Of a DNA stretch of 64,000 nt, positions 1 through 8,455 are shown piece after piece. Numbering within the stretch: the first letter of the stretch is position 1; every line of letters begins with the position of its first letter. The DNA comes from CBDBJR01 sp965206445. Lineage in GTDB: Bacteria; Pseudomonadota; Gammaproteobacteria; Arenicellales; Poriferihabitantaceae. Under the pieces are notes generated by a model, which was not told where the DNA came from, did no database searches, and worked only from the letters and a program-made list of their open reading frames with translations. The DNA is taken from assembly GCA_965206445.1 (NCBI GenBank), contig CBDBJR010000002.1, positions 806,001 to 870,000 on the forward strand. The letters are read 5' to 3'. The position numbers were made by a program, and so were the translations under genes.

Positions 1-1079
1 TGATTGACTGGGTGAAGGAGATACTGCAAGCGAAGAATATCCGCTGCGACTTGACGTTTGATCGCGAGCGCAACAAGGCCAACCTGTTTGCCACGCTGGG
101 CGCAAGCAGTGCGCCGGGCGTCGTGTTGTCGGGCCATACCGACGTGGTGCCGGTTGACGGGCAGAACTGGAGTGATGATCCGTTTCAGGTGCAGCTGCGT
201 GACGGCCGGTTGTATGGGCGCGGCAGCTGCGACATGAAGGGGTTTATCGCCGCGTGCCTGTCGCGGGTGGAGGACATTCTCGAAGCCGATTTGCCGCTGC
301 CGGTGCATTTTGCTTTTTCTTATGACGAAGAGGTCGGCTGCCTCGGGGTCAAAGGGCTGCTCGATGACCTTGAGGCGCGCTCGATTCGGCCGACCGCCTG
401 CATCATCGGCGAGCCGACCAGTATGCGGGTGGTGTGCGCCCACAAGGGGATGTTGATGCAGCGCTGTTGTGTGCGCGGAAAATCGGCGCATTCGTCGCTG
501 TTGGAACAGGGCGTGAACGCGGTTGCCATGGCGGCCAAAGCGATCAGCTATATCGATGATATGGCCGAGCGCATCCGACGGGAGGGGCCGTTCGATGCCG
601 GTTTTGAACCGCCCTACACGACGCTGCATTGCGGGGTCGTTCACGGCGGCACGGTCAACAATATTATTCCGCATCGGTGCCAGTTTGAGTTTGAGATCCG
701 CAGCCTGCCGGGGCAGCAGGCGTGGCCGTTGTTTGAGCAGGTGCAGCGGTATGTCGAGCAGGAACTGGAGCCGCGGATGCAGGCCGTGGATGCGCAATGC
801 GGGTTCGACTGGCAGACGCTGGCGGATTTTCCCGGGCTCGAGACGCCGCCCGAAGAGCGCCTGGTGGCCGAGCTGTCGGCGCTGCTGAATATCACCGAGG
901 CGCCGGGCAAAGTGAGCTATGGCACCGAAGGCGGGCTGTTTCAGCAGGCGGGTATTCGCACGATTATTTGCGGCCCGGGCAGTATCGAACAGGCGCACAA
1001 GCCGGATGAATATGTCGAGTTGCAGCAGTTGCAACAGGCCGATGCGTTTCTGTCGGCGCTGGTGCGCTCGTTAAAATAA
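1..1079 (+). CDS. argE: Acetylornithine deacetylase (M20 family), 5' end cut off by window
   Basis: This M20-family metallohydrolase would remove the acetyl group from N-acetylornithine in arginine biosynthesis. The frame is open to the left edge (codons for I-D-W precede the GTG at 12), so roughly the first 25-30 residues lie outside the window. Counting from the GTG at 12, the metal and catalytic motifs are HTDVVPVDG (H42), GRGSCDMKG (D74) and YDEEVGC (E106/E107), and GTEGG lies near the C-terminus. The short spacing between motifs and the HTDVVPVDG form fit ArgE better than DapE, but a related deacylase cannot be excluded. It ends 74 nt before folKP on the same strand. Confidence 0.85.
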   Translation, partial: IDWVKEILQAKNIRCDLTFDRERNKANLFATLGASSAPGVVLSGHTDVVPVDGQNWSDDPFQVQLRDGRLYGRGSCDMKGFIAACLSRVEDILEADLPLPVHFAFSYDEEVGCLGVKGLLDDLEARSIRPTACIIGEPTSMRVVCAHKGMLMQRCCVRGKSAHSSLLEQGVNAVAMAAKAISYIDDMAERIRREGPFDAGFEPPYTTLHCGVVHGGTVNNIIPHRCQFEFEIRSLPGQQAWPLFEQVQRYVEQELEPRMQAVDAQCGFDWQTLADFPGLETPPEERLVAELSALLNITEAPGKVSYGTEGGLFQQAGIRTIICGPGSIEQAHKPDEYVELQQLQQADAFLSALVRSLK

Positions 1080-1153
1080 GATCGACCACCTAAGCCGACG
1101 GTGCGCGCCGGGGCGAGCGGTGTGCGCATGACGAGACACGGGACGATTCGCGC

Positions 1154-2476
1154 ATGACGATTTATCTGGCGCTCGGCTCCAATCAGGGTGATCGTGCGCA
1201 CAGTCTCGAGCGGGCGATTGGTTTGCTGCAGGCGCATGGGTTTGCCCTCGAGCGCGTGTCGCCGGTGGTCGAATCGCCTGCGCTGCTGCCCGACCGCGCA
1301 CCGCCGGAGTGGAATCGGCCGTATCTCAATCTGGCCGTATCGGGCAACGCCGATTGGGGTCCGCGCCACGGGCTGGCGATAGCCAAACAGATTGAATATC
1401 AACTCGGCCGGCGCGCCGGCCCACGCTGGTCGCCGCGGCCGATAGATATCGACCTGATCAGCTGGCACGGACAGCAGGTGCGCGAACCGGGGCTGCACAT
1501 ACCGCATCGTGACGCGGCGCGGCGCGACTTTGTGCTCACGCCGCTGCTGCACCTCAACCCGGATTTGTGTCTGGGCGACAAAACCGTGTTTGAGCATACG
1601 CGGATTTTCCCGCCAATCCCGTTGTGCATGGCGATTGTCAATCTGACCCCGGATTCTTTCTCCGGCGACGGCGCCTGGTGTGATGAGCCGGCGCTGCATC
1701 GCCGTTTGGAGGCGCTGATTGAACGGCATATTCCGATCATTGACCTCGGCGCGGAATCGACCCGGCCGCGCGCAACGGCCATCGACCCACAAGAGGAATG
1801 GCGGCGCCTGGAGCCGGTATTGGCGTGGCTGCGCGAGCGGTTGTCGGGGCGCATGGTCAGGCCGTGGATATCGCTGGACAGCCGGCATCACACGGTGGTC
1901 GAGCAGGCGCTGGATTACGGCATCGATCTGTTAAACGATGTCAGCGGATTGGCCGACGCAGACCTGCTGGCGGTGGTAAAAGGCGCTGGCCTGCCGGTGG
2001 TGTCGATGCATAGTCTGACCGTGCCGGCGGACCCGCAGGTGCTGCTGTCGGCGGATCGATCGGCGGTGTTGCAGGTGGGCGACTGGATCGAGCGGCTGCT
2101 GGAGCGGTGGGCGGCGAACGGGCTGGAGCGCCGGCAATTGATACTCGACCCGGGCATTGGGTTTGGCAAGTCGGCAATGCAGTCGCTTGCCCTGCTGCAA
2201 AGCTGTCGCGCGCTCAGGGACTATGGCTGCCGATTGCTGGTCGGGCATTCGCGCAAATCGTTTATCGCGTCGTTTACGCCGCCGGGGGATGTCCGCGCGG
2301 ACGCTGAGGCGGTTGATCCGGACGTCGAAACGCTGGCGATTTCGATGGCGCTATGCCAGCAGGGGGTCGATATTATCCGGGTTCATGCGGCGCTGTCGCA
2401 CCAGCGGGCCTGCCGTGCCTGGCTGCATGTCGGGCGCGCCTGTCCGCCGGGGGCTGCGCTTGAGGTGCCGGGTTAA
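1154..2476 (+). CDS. folKP: Bifunctional HPPK-DHPS folate enzyme (FolK-FolP fusion)
   Basis: One 440-residue polypeptide carries two consecutive folate enzymes. Residues 1 to about 150 are 6-hydroxymethyl-dihydropterin pyrophosphokinase (LALGSNQGDR at 5-14, RPIDIDL at 95-101). From about residue 155 the protein is dihydropteroate synthase (IVNLTPDSFS at 161-170, DLGAESTRP, LDPGIGFGKS near 330, GHSRKSF near 364, RVH near 409). It would convert hydroxymethyl-dihydropterin plus p-aminobenzoate to dihydropteroate, channelling the pyrophosphate intermediate. Such fusions are known in some gammaproteobacteria such as Francisella. The synthase segment that is usually MHxxG reads MHSLT here. The start is ATG without a strong Shine-Dalgarno sequence. 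Confidence 0.92.
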   Translation: MTIYLALGSNQGDRAHSLERAIGLLQAHGFALERVSPVVESPALLPDRAPPEWNRPYLNLAVSGNADWGPRHGLAIAKQIEYQLGRRAGPRWSPRPIDIDLISWHGQQVREPGLHIPHRDAARRDFVLTPLLHLNPDLCLGDKTVFEHTRIFPPIPLCMAIVNLTPDSFSGDGAWCDEPALHRRLEALIERHIPIIDLGAESTRPRATAIDPQEEWRRLEPVLAWLRERLSGRMVRPWISLDSRHHTVVEQALDYGIDLLNDVSGLADADLLAVVKGAGLPVVSMHSLTVPADPQVLLSADRSAVLQVGDWIERLLERWAANGLERRQLILDPGIGFGKSAMQSLALLQSCRALRDYGCRLLVGHSRKSFIASFTPPGDVRADAEAVDPDVETLAISMALCQQGVDIIRVHAALSHQRACRAWLHVGRACPPGAALEVPG

Positions 2477-2585
2477 TGGGCTGGGCCGGGATGTCTAGCC
2501 GGTTGTCGAATCGCCGGTTGAATCGGGCTGCTGCGGGCGTCCTGCTCGGCGGCGCACGACAGCAGGGGCAAAAGCAGGGCGGGCT

Positions 2586-2963
2586 TCAGTGGAAAACCAC
2601 TTCCGCCGACAGCGTGAAGGTCGGGATCTCGGCGTCGAAAAATTCCCCTTTGTCGTCGCGCATCTGGTAGCTGCCCGTCATGTAGCCGACCGGGGTCTGC
2701 AATACCGCGCCGCTGGTGTATTGGTAGCTTTCACCGGGCTGCAAGTGCGGGCATTCTCCCACCACACCGGCGCCGCGCACCTCTTCCGTTTTGCCCTCGG
2801 CGTCGGTAATAATCCAGCGCCGTGCCACCAGCGTGGCGGCGGCATTGCCGCAGTTCTTCATTTCAACCGTGTAGGCAAAAACGAACTGATTTTTCTCCGG
2901 CGTGGACTGCTCGCGCAGATATTGCGGCGTTACGTTGATGCGGATATGATGGTGATCGTTCAT
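2586..2963 (-). CDS. apaG: ApaG domain protein
   Basis: A 125-residue protein of the ApaG family, an immunoglobulin-like beta-sandwich whose exact role is unsettled (linked genetically to Co2+/Mg2+ resistance in enterics). Typical segments are the N-terminal VTPQYLREQS, a central FAYTVEMKNCG, WIITDAEG, GVVGECPHLQPGE, YQYTSGAVL and GYMTGSYQM. The frame is open further upstream to 3059, but starting at the ATG at 2963 (MNDHHHIRINV) gives the usual family length. It is convergent with folKP and divergent from the TPR glycosyltransferase gene. Confidence 0.88.
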   Translation of the reverse strand: MNDHHHIRINVTPQYLREQSTPEKNQFVFAYTVEMKNCGNAAATLVARRWIITDAEGKTEEVRGAGVVGECPHLQPGESYQYTSGAVLQTPVGYMTGSYQMRDDKGEFFDAEIPTFTLSAEVVFH

Positions 2964-3158
2964 GGGTGCATTAGAAACCATCTTGCGGCGACTTACAAGC
3001 GTGTGTGAGGTATAGGCCCAGAAACAGCTGGCACTCCCTGCCCGATGAAGCGAGGCCATGCAAATCCGGCATATCGGCTGCCGGATAAACGGATTTTACC
3101 GCGTCGCCCGGGTCGGGGCCTGGCGGGCCTCTGAACCTGCATGCCCAGGCACCATAAT

Positions 3159-5129
3159 ATGGCGAGAAAGCGAAACCCCCGCGCGGCGAGAAAGCAATCC
3201 CCCTATGTCCGGACGCCAACGCCGCCGACCGGCACCGGCGCGCCGCGCACGCCTCCCATGCCGGCGGCATCCCCCGCGCCCGGCGTGTTCCCTGATGCCC
3301 CTGTTACCGTAGCGGGCGCGGCGCTGTGCCTGTTGGTGGCGGTCAGTTATTTTCCGGCGCTGTCGGCGGGGTTCATCTGGGATGACCTGATACTGACCAG
3401 GGCCACGCCGCTGCACACCTGGTCGGGGCTGGCGCAGATCTGGTTTGGCTCGCATGAGTTGAATCAATACGAAGCCCATTACTGGCCGCTGCTGTATACC
3501 CTGTTCTGGCTGGAGCATAAACTGTGGGGGCTGGCGCCGCTCGGCTATCACCTGGTCAATCTGCTGCTGCATACCGGGGTCGTGTTGCTGCTGTGGCGTT
3601 TGCTGTGGCGGCTGGGGGTGCCCGGCGCGTGGTTCGCGGCGGCGGTGTTCGCGGTGCATCCGCTGCACGTGGAGTCGGTGGTGTGGGTCATCGGGCGCAA
3701 GGACATCCTGGCGACGGTGTTTTATCTGTCGTCTGTGCTCGCCTATATCCGCTTCACGGAAATGCCGCGCGGGCGGCGAGGGGGGCCTTATCTGCTGGCG
3801 GTGGCGTTGTTCGTGCTCGGCCTGCTCAGCAAATCCATTGCCATCACGCTGCCGGCGGCGCTGTTGCTGTGGCACTGGTGGCGGCATGGGCGCGTGACCA
3901 TGGCCGACTTCAGCCGCACGCTGCCGTTCTTTCTGGTGGGGCTGGGCATCACGTTGGTCGAGTATGTCTATTACATCGGCAACCAGCCTACCTCATTCGC
4001 CTATTCGCTGCTGGAGCGCGGGTTGATTGCGGCGCGCGCGCTGGCATTTTACGCCGGCAAACTGCTGTGGCCGGCGGGGCTGACCGGGGTCTATCCGCGC
4101 TGGGAGCCCGGCATCGGCGACCTGCTGGCCTGGGGCTGCGCGGCCGGCTTTGCGGCGGTGGTGGCGGTGTTGTGGCACTGGCGCCGGCCGCTGGGTCGCG
4201 GACCGCTGGTTGGCGTGCTGTTCTTTGCGGTGGCGTTGTCGCCGGTGCTGGGCTTTGTGGACTTCGGCTATATGCTGTCCTCGTTTGTCGCCGACCGTTA
4301 TCAATACCTCGCCGGCATCGGGCTGATTGCCGTCGTCGCTGCCGCCGCGAGCCGGGCCTGTCAACGGGGTCTCGGTGCGCTGCCGGCGCACCGCACGCGT
4401 CCGGCGCGGCTGGCCATCGGAGCGGTCGGGGCGGCGATACTGGCGGTTGCCGGCCTGCTCACCTGGAACCATGCCGGCCTTTACCGTGACCCCGTCACTT
4501 TCTTTGGCCACGTCATCGCCCACAACCCGCAGGCCCGCGACGCCCACCACACGCTTGGGAACTACTTGCAGACCGAGGGGCGCTACCGGGAAGCGCATGC
4601 CGCCTACGACACCGCCCTTGAGCTGCGACCGGATAGCCCTGACCTGCTCAACAATATCGGCGTGCTGTTGGCCAGGCAGGACCGTCATGAGGAAGCGATC
4701 GCGCGCTTCCGCGAGGTGTTGCGGCTTAACCCGCAGCACCAGACCGCGATGCAGAGCCTGGTCATGGTGCTGGTCAATGCCGGCACGCTGCTGTCAAACC
4801 AGGGCCGCCATGAGGAAGCGGTCGCGCGCTTCCGCGAGGCGTTGCGCCTTAACCCGCAGCACCAGACCGCGATGATGAACATTGCCTCGGTGCGGATGAA
4901 CCAGGGGCGGTATGCGGCGGGGTTGGCGGCGGCGCAACAGGTGATTGCGCGCTATCCCGATGACGCGCAAGCCCACCATCTGGCGGGTTTCGGGCTGTTC
5001 CACCTCAACCGCAAGGCCGACGCGCTGCGCCATTACGATCGTGCCCTGGCGTTGGACCCGAATCTGACCCTGGCACGCGAACAGCGCAAGCGATTCTTTG
5101 CGCCTACGACCAGTGAGGGCCGGCAATAA
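3159..5129 (+). CDS. TMTC-like membrane glycosyltransferase with C-terminal TPR repeats (copy 1)
   Basis: A 656-residue polytopic membrane protein. After a proline-rich cytoplasmic N-terminus it has many hydrophobic segments (about residues 50-445) and then about five tetratricopeptide repeats (about 455-640). The first loop holds the acidic pair of GFIWDDLIL, and HPLHVESVVWVIGRKD resembles the equivalent segment of TMTC/O-mannosyltransferase-like GT-C proteins. A lipid-linked sugar transferase is therefore likely; donor and acceptor are unknown. I start at ATG 3159 because the downstream paralog begins with the same MARKRK/N-P-R sequence; an ATG 18 nt upstream is also in frame. Two of its TPRs are a near-identical 123-nt tandem duplication (around 4686 and 4809). 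Confidence 0.75.
   Translation: MARKRNPRAARKQSPYVRTPTPPTGTGAPRTPPMPAASPAPGVFPDAPVTVAGAALCLLVAVSYFPALSAGFIWDDLILTRATPLHTWSGLAQIWFGSHELNQYEAHYWPLLYTLFWLEHKLWGLAPLGYHLVNLLLHTGVVLLLWRLLWRLGVPGAWFAAAVFAVHPLHVESVVWVIGRKDILATVFYLSSVLAYIRFTEMPRGRRGGPYLLAVALFVLGLLSKSIAITLPAALLLWHWWRHGRVTMADFSRTLPFFLVGLGITLVEYVYYIGNQPTSFAYSLLERGLIAARALAFYAGKLLWPAGLTGVYPRWEPGIGDLLAWGCAAGFAAVVAVLWHWRRPLGRGPLVGVLFFAVALSPVLGFVDFGYMLSSFVADRYQYLAGIGLIAVVAAAASRACQRGLGALPAHRTRPARLAIGAVGAAILAVAGLLTWNHAGLYRDPVTFFGHVIAHNPQARDAHHTLGNYLQTEGRYREAHAAYDTALELRPDSPDLLNNIGVLLARQDRHEEAIARFREVLRLNPQHQTAMQSLVMVLVNAGTLLSNQGRHEEAVARFREALRLNPQHQTAMMNIASVRMNQGRYAAGLAAAQQVIARYPDDAQAHHLAGFGLFHLNRKADALRHYDRALALDPNLTLAREQRKRFFAPTTSEGRQ
4678..4872 (+). 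repeat. Duplicated TPR-coding segment, period 123 nt
   Basis: Within the first TMTC-like gene, the stretch beginning near 4678 recurs near 4801 with only a few base changes: CATGAGGAAGCG at 4686 and 4809, then CGCGCGCTTCCGCGAGG and CTTAACCCGCAGCACCAG in both copies. The offset of 123 nt is 41 codons, so the repeat stays in frame and adds one TPR unit plus a linker. The second paralog has a single copy of this segment. Confidence 0.8.
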
Positions 5130-5198
5130 GAATGGCGAGGCAGCCCATGCCTGCGCCGTGCCGGCGCCGCCCGCCGTCGCGCTCAAGGGCAGCATAAG

Positions 5199-7040
5199 AT
5201 GGCGAGAAAGCGCAAACCCCGCGTCCGGGCGCCAACGTCACCGAACGGGAGCGGTGCGCCGCGCCAGCCGCTGATGTCGGCGGCATCCCCCGCGCCCGGC
5301 GTTTCCTGTATTGCTCCTGTTGCTTCTATGGCTCCTATTACATTAGCAGGCGCGGTGCTGTGCTTGTTGGTGGTGGTCAGTTACTTTCCGGCGCTGGCGG
5401 GCGGATTCGTCTGGGATGACCGGATACTGATCAAGGCCACGCCGCTGCACACCTGGTCGGGGTTGGCGCAGATCTGGTTTACCCCGCGTGCGCTGGAGCG
5501 ATACGAAGGCCACTACTGGCCGCTGCTCTATACCACTTTCTGGCTGGAGCATAAACTGTGGGGGTTGGCGCCGCTTGGCTATCATCTGGTCAATCTGCTG
5601 CTGCATACCGGGGTCGTGTTGCTGCTGTGGCGGTTGCTGCGGCGGCTGGGGGTGCCCGGCGCGTGGTTCGCGGCGGCGGTGTTTGCGGTGCATCCGCTGC
5701 ATGTGGAGTCGGTGGCCTGGATCATCGGGCGTAAGGACATCCTGGCGACGGTGTTTTATCTTTCCGCCGTGCTCGCCTATATCCGCTTCGCGGAAATGCG
5801 GCGAAGGGGGCATTACCTGCTGGCGATGGCGTTGTTCGTACTCGGCCTGCTCAGCAAATCCATCACCGTCACGCTGCCGGTGGCGCTGTTGCTGTGGCAC
5901 TGGTGGCGGCACGGGCGCGTGACTCTGGCCGATTGCAGTCGCACGCTGCCGTTCTTTCTGGTGGGGCTGGGCATTGCGCTGGCCGACTATGCCTATTACG
6001 CCAGCCACAACCAAATCTCATTCGCGTATTCGCTGCTGGAGCGCGGGCTGATTGCGGCGCGTGCATTGGCATTTTACGTCGGCAAATTGCTGTGGCCGGC
6101 GGGGCTGGCCGGGGTTTATCCGCGCTGGGAGCCCGGCATCGGCGACGCGCTGGCCTGGGGCGGCGCGGTCGGCTTTGCGGCGGTGGTGGCGGTGTTGTGG
6201 TGCTGGCGCCGGCAGATCGGTCGCGGGCCGCTGGCCGGCGTGCTGTTCTTTGCGGTGGCGTTGTCGCCGACGCTGGGCTTCGTGGACAACGTCTATATGG
6301 AGTTCTCGTTTGTCGCCGACCGCTACCAATACCTCGCCGGCATCGGGCTGATTGCCGTCGTGGCCGGCGCTGTGGGCCGGGCCTGTCAACGGGGTCTCGG
6401 TGCCCTGCCGGAGTACCGAACGCGCCCGGCGCGGCTGGCCATCGGGGCGGTCGGGGCGGCCATACTGGCGGTTGCCGGCCTGCTCACCTGGAACCAGGCC
6501 GGCCTCTATCGCAACCCCGGCACCTTCTTCACCCACGTCATCGCCCACAACCCGCAGGCGCGCCACGCTCACTACAATCTGGCGAAATACCTGGATACCG
6601 AGGGGCGCTACCGGGAAGCGCATACCGTCTACCAAACCGCCCTTGAGCGGCAACCGGATAATTCTGAACTGCGCGTCAGTATCGGCCGGCTGATGGAAAA
6701 GCAGGGCCGCCTGGAGGAAGCGCTCGTGCGCTACCGCGAGGCGCTGCGGCTTAATCCGCAGTACCAAATCGCGATGCGGAACATTGCTGTGGTGCTGATC
6801 AATCAGGGGCGGTATGCAGAGGGGCTGGTGTCGGCGCAACAGGTGATTGCGCACTATCCCGATGACGCGCGCGCCCACCATCTGGCCGGCTACGGGCTGC
6901 TTTATCTCAACCGCAAGGCCGAAGCGTTGCGGCATTACGACCGCGCATTGGCGCTGTACACGAATCCGGAGGATCTGAAAACGGCACGCGAACAGCGCCA
7001 GCAAATCCATGCGTCCATGACCAACGAGGGGCGGCAATAA
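5199..7040 (+). CDS. TMTC-like membrane glycosyltransferase with TPR repeats (copy 2)
   Basis: A 613-residue tandem paralog of the preceding gene, 69 nt downstream. The two match almost continuously from the WDD motif (here GFVWDDRIL) through the membrane region (HPLHVESVAWIIGRKD) to the C-terminal TPRs. Differences are concentrated in the proline-rich N-terminus, a few loops and the TPR number: this copy has about four TPRs and lacks the duplicated unit of copy 1. The DNA is also very similar, suggesting a fairly recent duplication or continuing gene conversion. Role as for copy 1: probable polyprenyl-phosphate-sugar-dependent transferase, substrate unknown. Confidence 0.75.
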   Translation: MARKRKPRVRAPTSPNGSGAPRQPLMSAASPAPGVSCIAPVASMAPITLAGAVLCLLVVVSYFPALAGGFVWDDRILIKATPLHTWSGLAQIWFTPRALERYEGHYWPLLYTTFWLEHKLWGLAPLGYHLVNLLLHTGVVLLLWRLLRRLGVPGAWFAAAVFAVHPLHVESVAWIIGRKDILATVFYLSAVLAYIRFAEMRRRGHYLLAMALFVLGLLSKSITVTLPVALLLWHWWRHGRVTLADCSRTLPFFLVGLGIALADYAYYASHNQISFAYSLLERGLIAARALAFYVGKLLWPAGLAGVYPRWEPGIGDALAWGGAVGFAAVVAVLWCWRRQIGRGPLAGVLFFAVALSPTLGFVDNVYMEFSFVADRYQYLAGIGLIAVVAGAVGRACQRGLGALPEYRTRPARLAIGAVGAAILAVAGLLTWNQAGLYRNPGTFFTHVIAHNPQARHAHYNLAKYLDTEGRYREAHTVYQTALERQPDNSELRVSIGRLMEKQGRLEEALVRYREALRLNPQYQIAMRNIAVVLINQGRYAEGLVSAQQVIAHYPDDARAHHLAGYGLLYLNRKAEALRHYDRALALYTNPEDLKTAREQRQQIHASMTNEGRQ

Positions 7041-7294
7041 GCACGACGAGGCAACCCACTCATACTGCGTGCCGATGCCGCCCGCTGTGCGCGCTTCAAC
7101 CGTCCTGTCCGGGAGTCGTTCATCGACTGCCGCCAGAATGGCTTCTCTGCGACAGGGGCGCTTTTAACCGCACACTCGCCGACTGGCCGAGTGCTCTACC
7201 ATACGCAACGGCCTCATCCTGCTTTGGCGATGAAATCTCCTATACAATCACAACTCGTCAATTACCCGGAGTGCCAGCGGTACTGGGCCCATAC

Positions 7295-8455
7295 ATGAAA
7301 ATTACTGCAGTTAAAAGCCATCTGTTGTCGCACGCGCTGCCCCGCGAAGCCGGTTATTCCCAGCAGTATTATCGGGCGCGCTCGGCGCATCTGGTTGAAG
7401 TGCACACCGATGAGGGCGTGGTCGGCTGGGGCGAATGTTTTGGCCCGGGCAACGTGGCGCTGGCCAACAAAACCATCGTCGAGCGCGTGATTGCGCCGCT
7501 GGTGGTGGGCGAGGATGCGTTCGCGCGCGAGCACATCTGGCATAAGGTATACAACCTGCTGCGCGACCACGGGCAAAAGGGCATGCCCATTCAGGCGCTG
7601 TCGGGCGTCGACATCGCGCTGTGGGACATCACCGCCAAAGCCGTCGGGCTGCCGTTGTATCGCCTGCTCGGCGGCAAATGCCGGGAGCGCATCGCGGTGT
7701 ATGGCTACGGCATGATGTTGCGGCGCGAGTCCGATCTTGCGCGCTCGTTTGCGGCAGAGGCGGCGGCGCTGGAGGCGCGCGGTTATACCGCACTCAAGAT
7801 GAAAGTGGGGCTCGGTGCCCGGGCCGATGTGCAACTGGTGCAGGCCGTGCGCGCGGCGTTGTCCGCGGACACGCGGCTTATGGTGGACGCCAATCATTGC
7901 TACACCGCTTCGGACGCGTTTTATGTCGGGCGCGCGCTGGACGAACTCGGGGCGTACTGGTTCGAAGAGCCGGTGGCGCCTGAAGATCGCGCCGGGTATC
8001 GTTTTCTGCGCGAACGCCTCGCAGTCAACATCGCCGGCGGCGAAGCCGAATTCACCCGCTGGGGCTGGCGCGATCTGGTGCGCGCCGAGTGTCTGGATAT
8101 CGCTCAGCCGGAGGTGTGCGCCCTCGGCGGGATCAGCGAATACCTTAAAGTGCTGGCGTTGCTGCATGCGGAATTTGTGCCCACGGTGAATCATGTCTGG
8201 GGCTCCGCGGTGGCGGTGGCGGTCAACCTGCATCTCCTCGCCGCGATGCCGGATTTGCCGGGCGGCCTGCATCAGTGGGCGCCGATGCTGGAATACGACA
8301 CCACACAAAATCCGTTCCGCGATCAGCTGGCGCTGACGCCGCTCGATCTCGACCGGCAAATTGCCGCCACCGGCGGGTTTGTCGAACCGCCGGAGACGCC
8401 GGGCATCGGCGTCGAACCCAACCCCGACATGCTCGCCGAATATGCGTGGGGTTGA
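7295..8455 (+). CDS. Enolase-superfamily sugar-acid dehydratase / galactarolactone cycloisomerase-like protein
   Basis: A 386-residue mandelate racemase/muconate lactonizing enzyme family member. Metal ligands are D198 (VDANH), E224/E225 (FEEP) and E250 (GGEAEF); the catalytic lysines are in LKMKVG (K168, K170). H300 (NHVWGSA) is the usual general acid-base histidine, but its partner position reads QPEV, with E273 where D is normal. The N-terminus (MKITAVKSHLL), the HVWG segment and EYDTTQNPF resemble galactarolactone cycloisomerases. The following kinase and aldolase argue instead for dehydration of galactonate or a similar acid to a 2-keto-3-deoxy acid. The ATG at 7295 fits the family; an in-frame start at 7271 adds eight residues. 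Confidence 0.75.
   Translation: MKITAVKSHLLSHALPREAGYSQQYYRARSAHLVEVHTDEGVVGWGECFGPGNVALANKTIVERVIAPLVVGEDAFAREHIWHKVYNLLRDHGQKGMPIQALSGVDIALWDITAKAVGLPLYRLLGGKCRERIAVYGYGMMLRRESDLARSFAAEAAALEARGYTALKMKVGLGARADVQLVQAVRAALSADTRLMVDANHCYTASDAFYVGRALDELGAYWFEEPVAPEDRAGYRFLRERLAVNIAGGEAEFTRWGWRDLVRAECLDIAQPEVCALGGISEYLKVLALLHAEFVPTVNHVWGSAVAVAVNLHLLAAMPDLPGGLHQWAPMLEYDTTQNPFRDQLALTPLDLDRQIAATGGFVEPPETPGIGVEPNPDMLAEYAWG

Noticed and set aside
941..1891. 316-codon open frame on the minus strand opposite argE/folKP
   Set aside because: Shadow of two recognisable plus-strand genes; no motifs.
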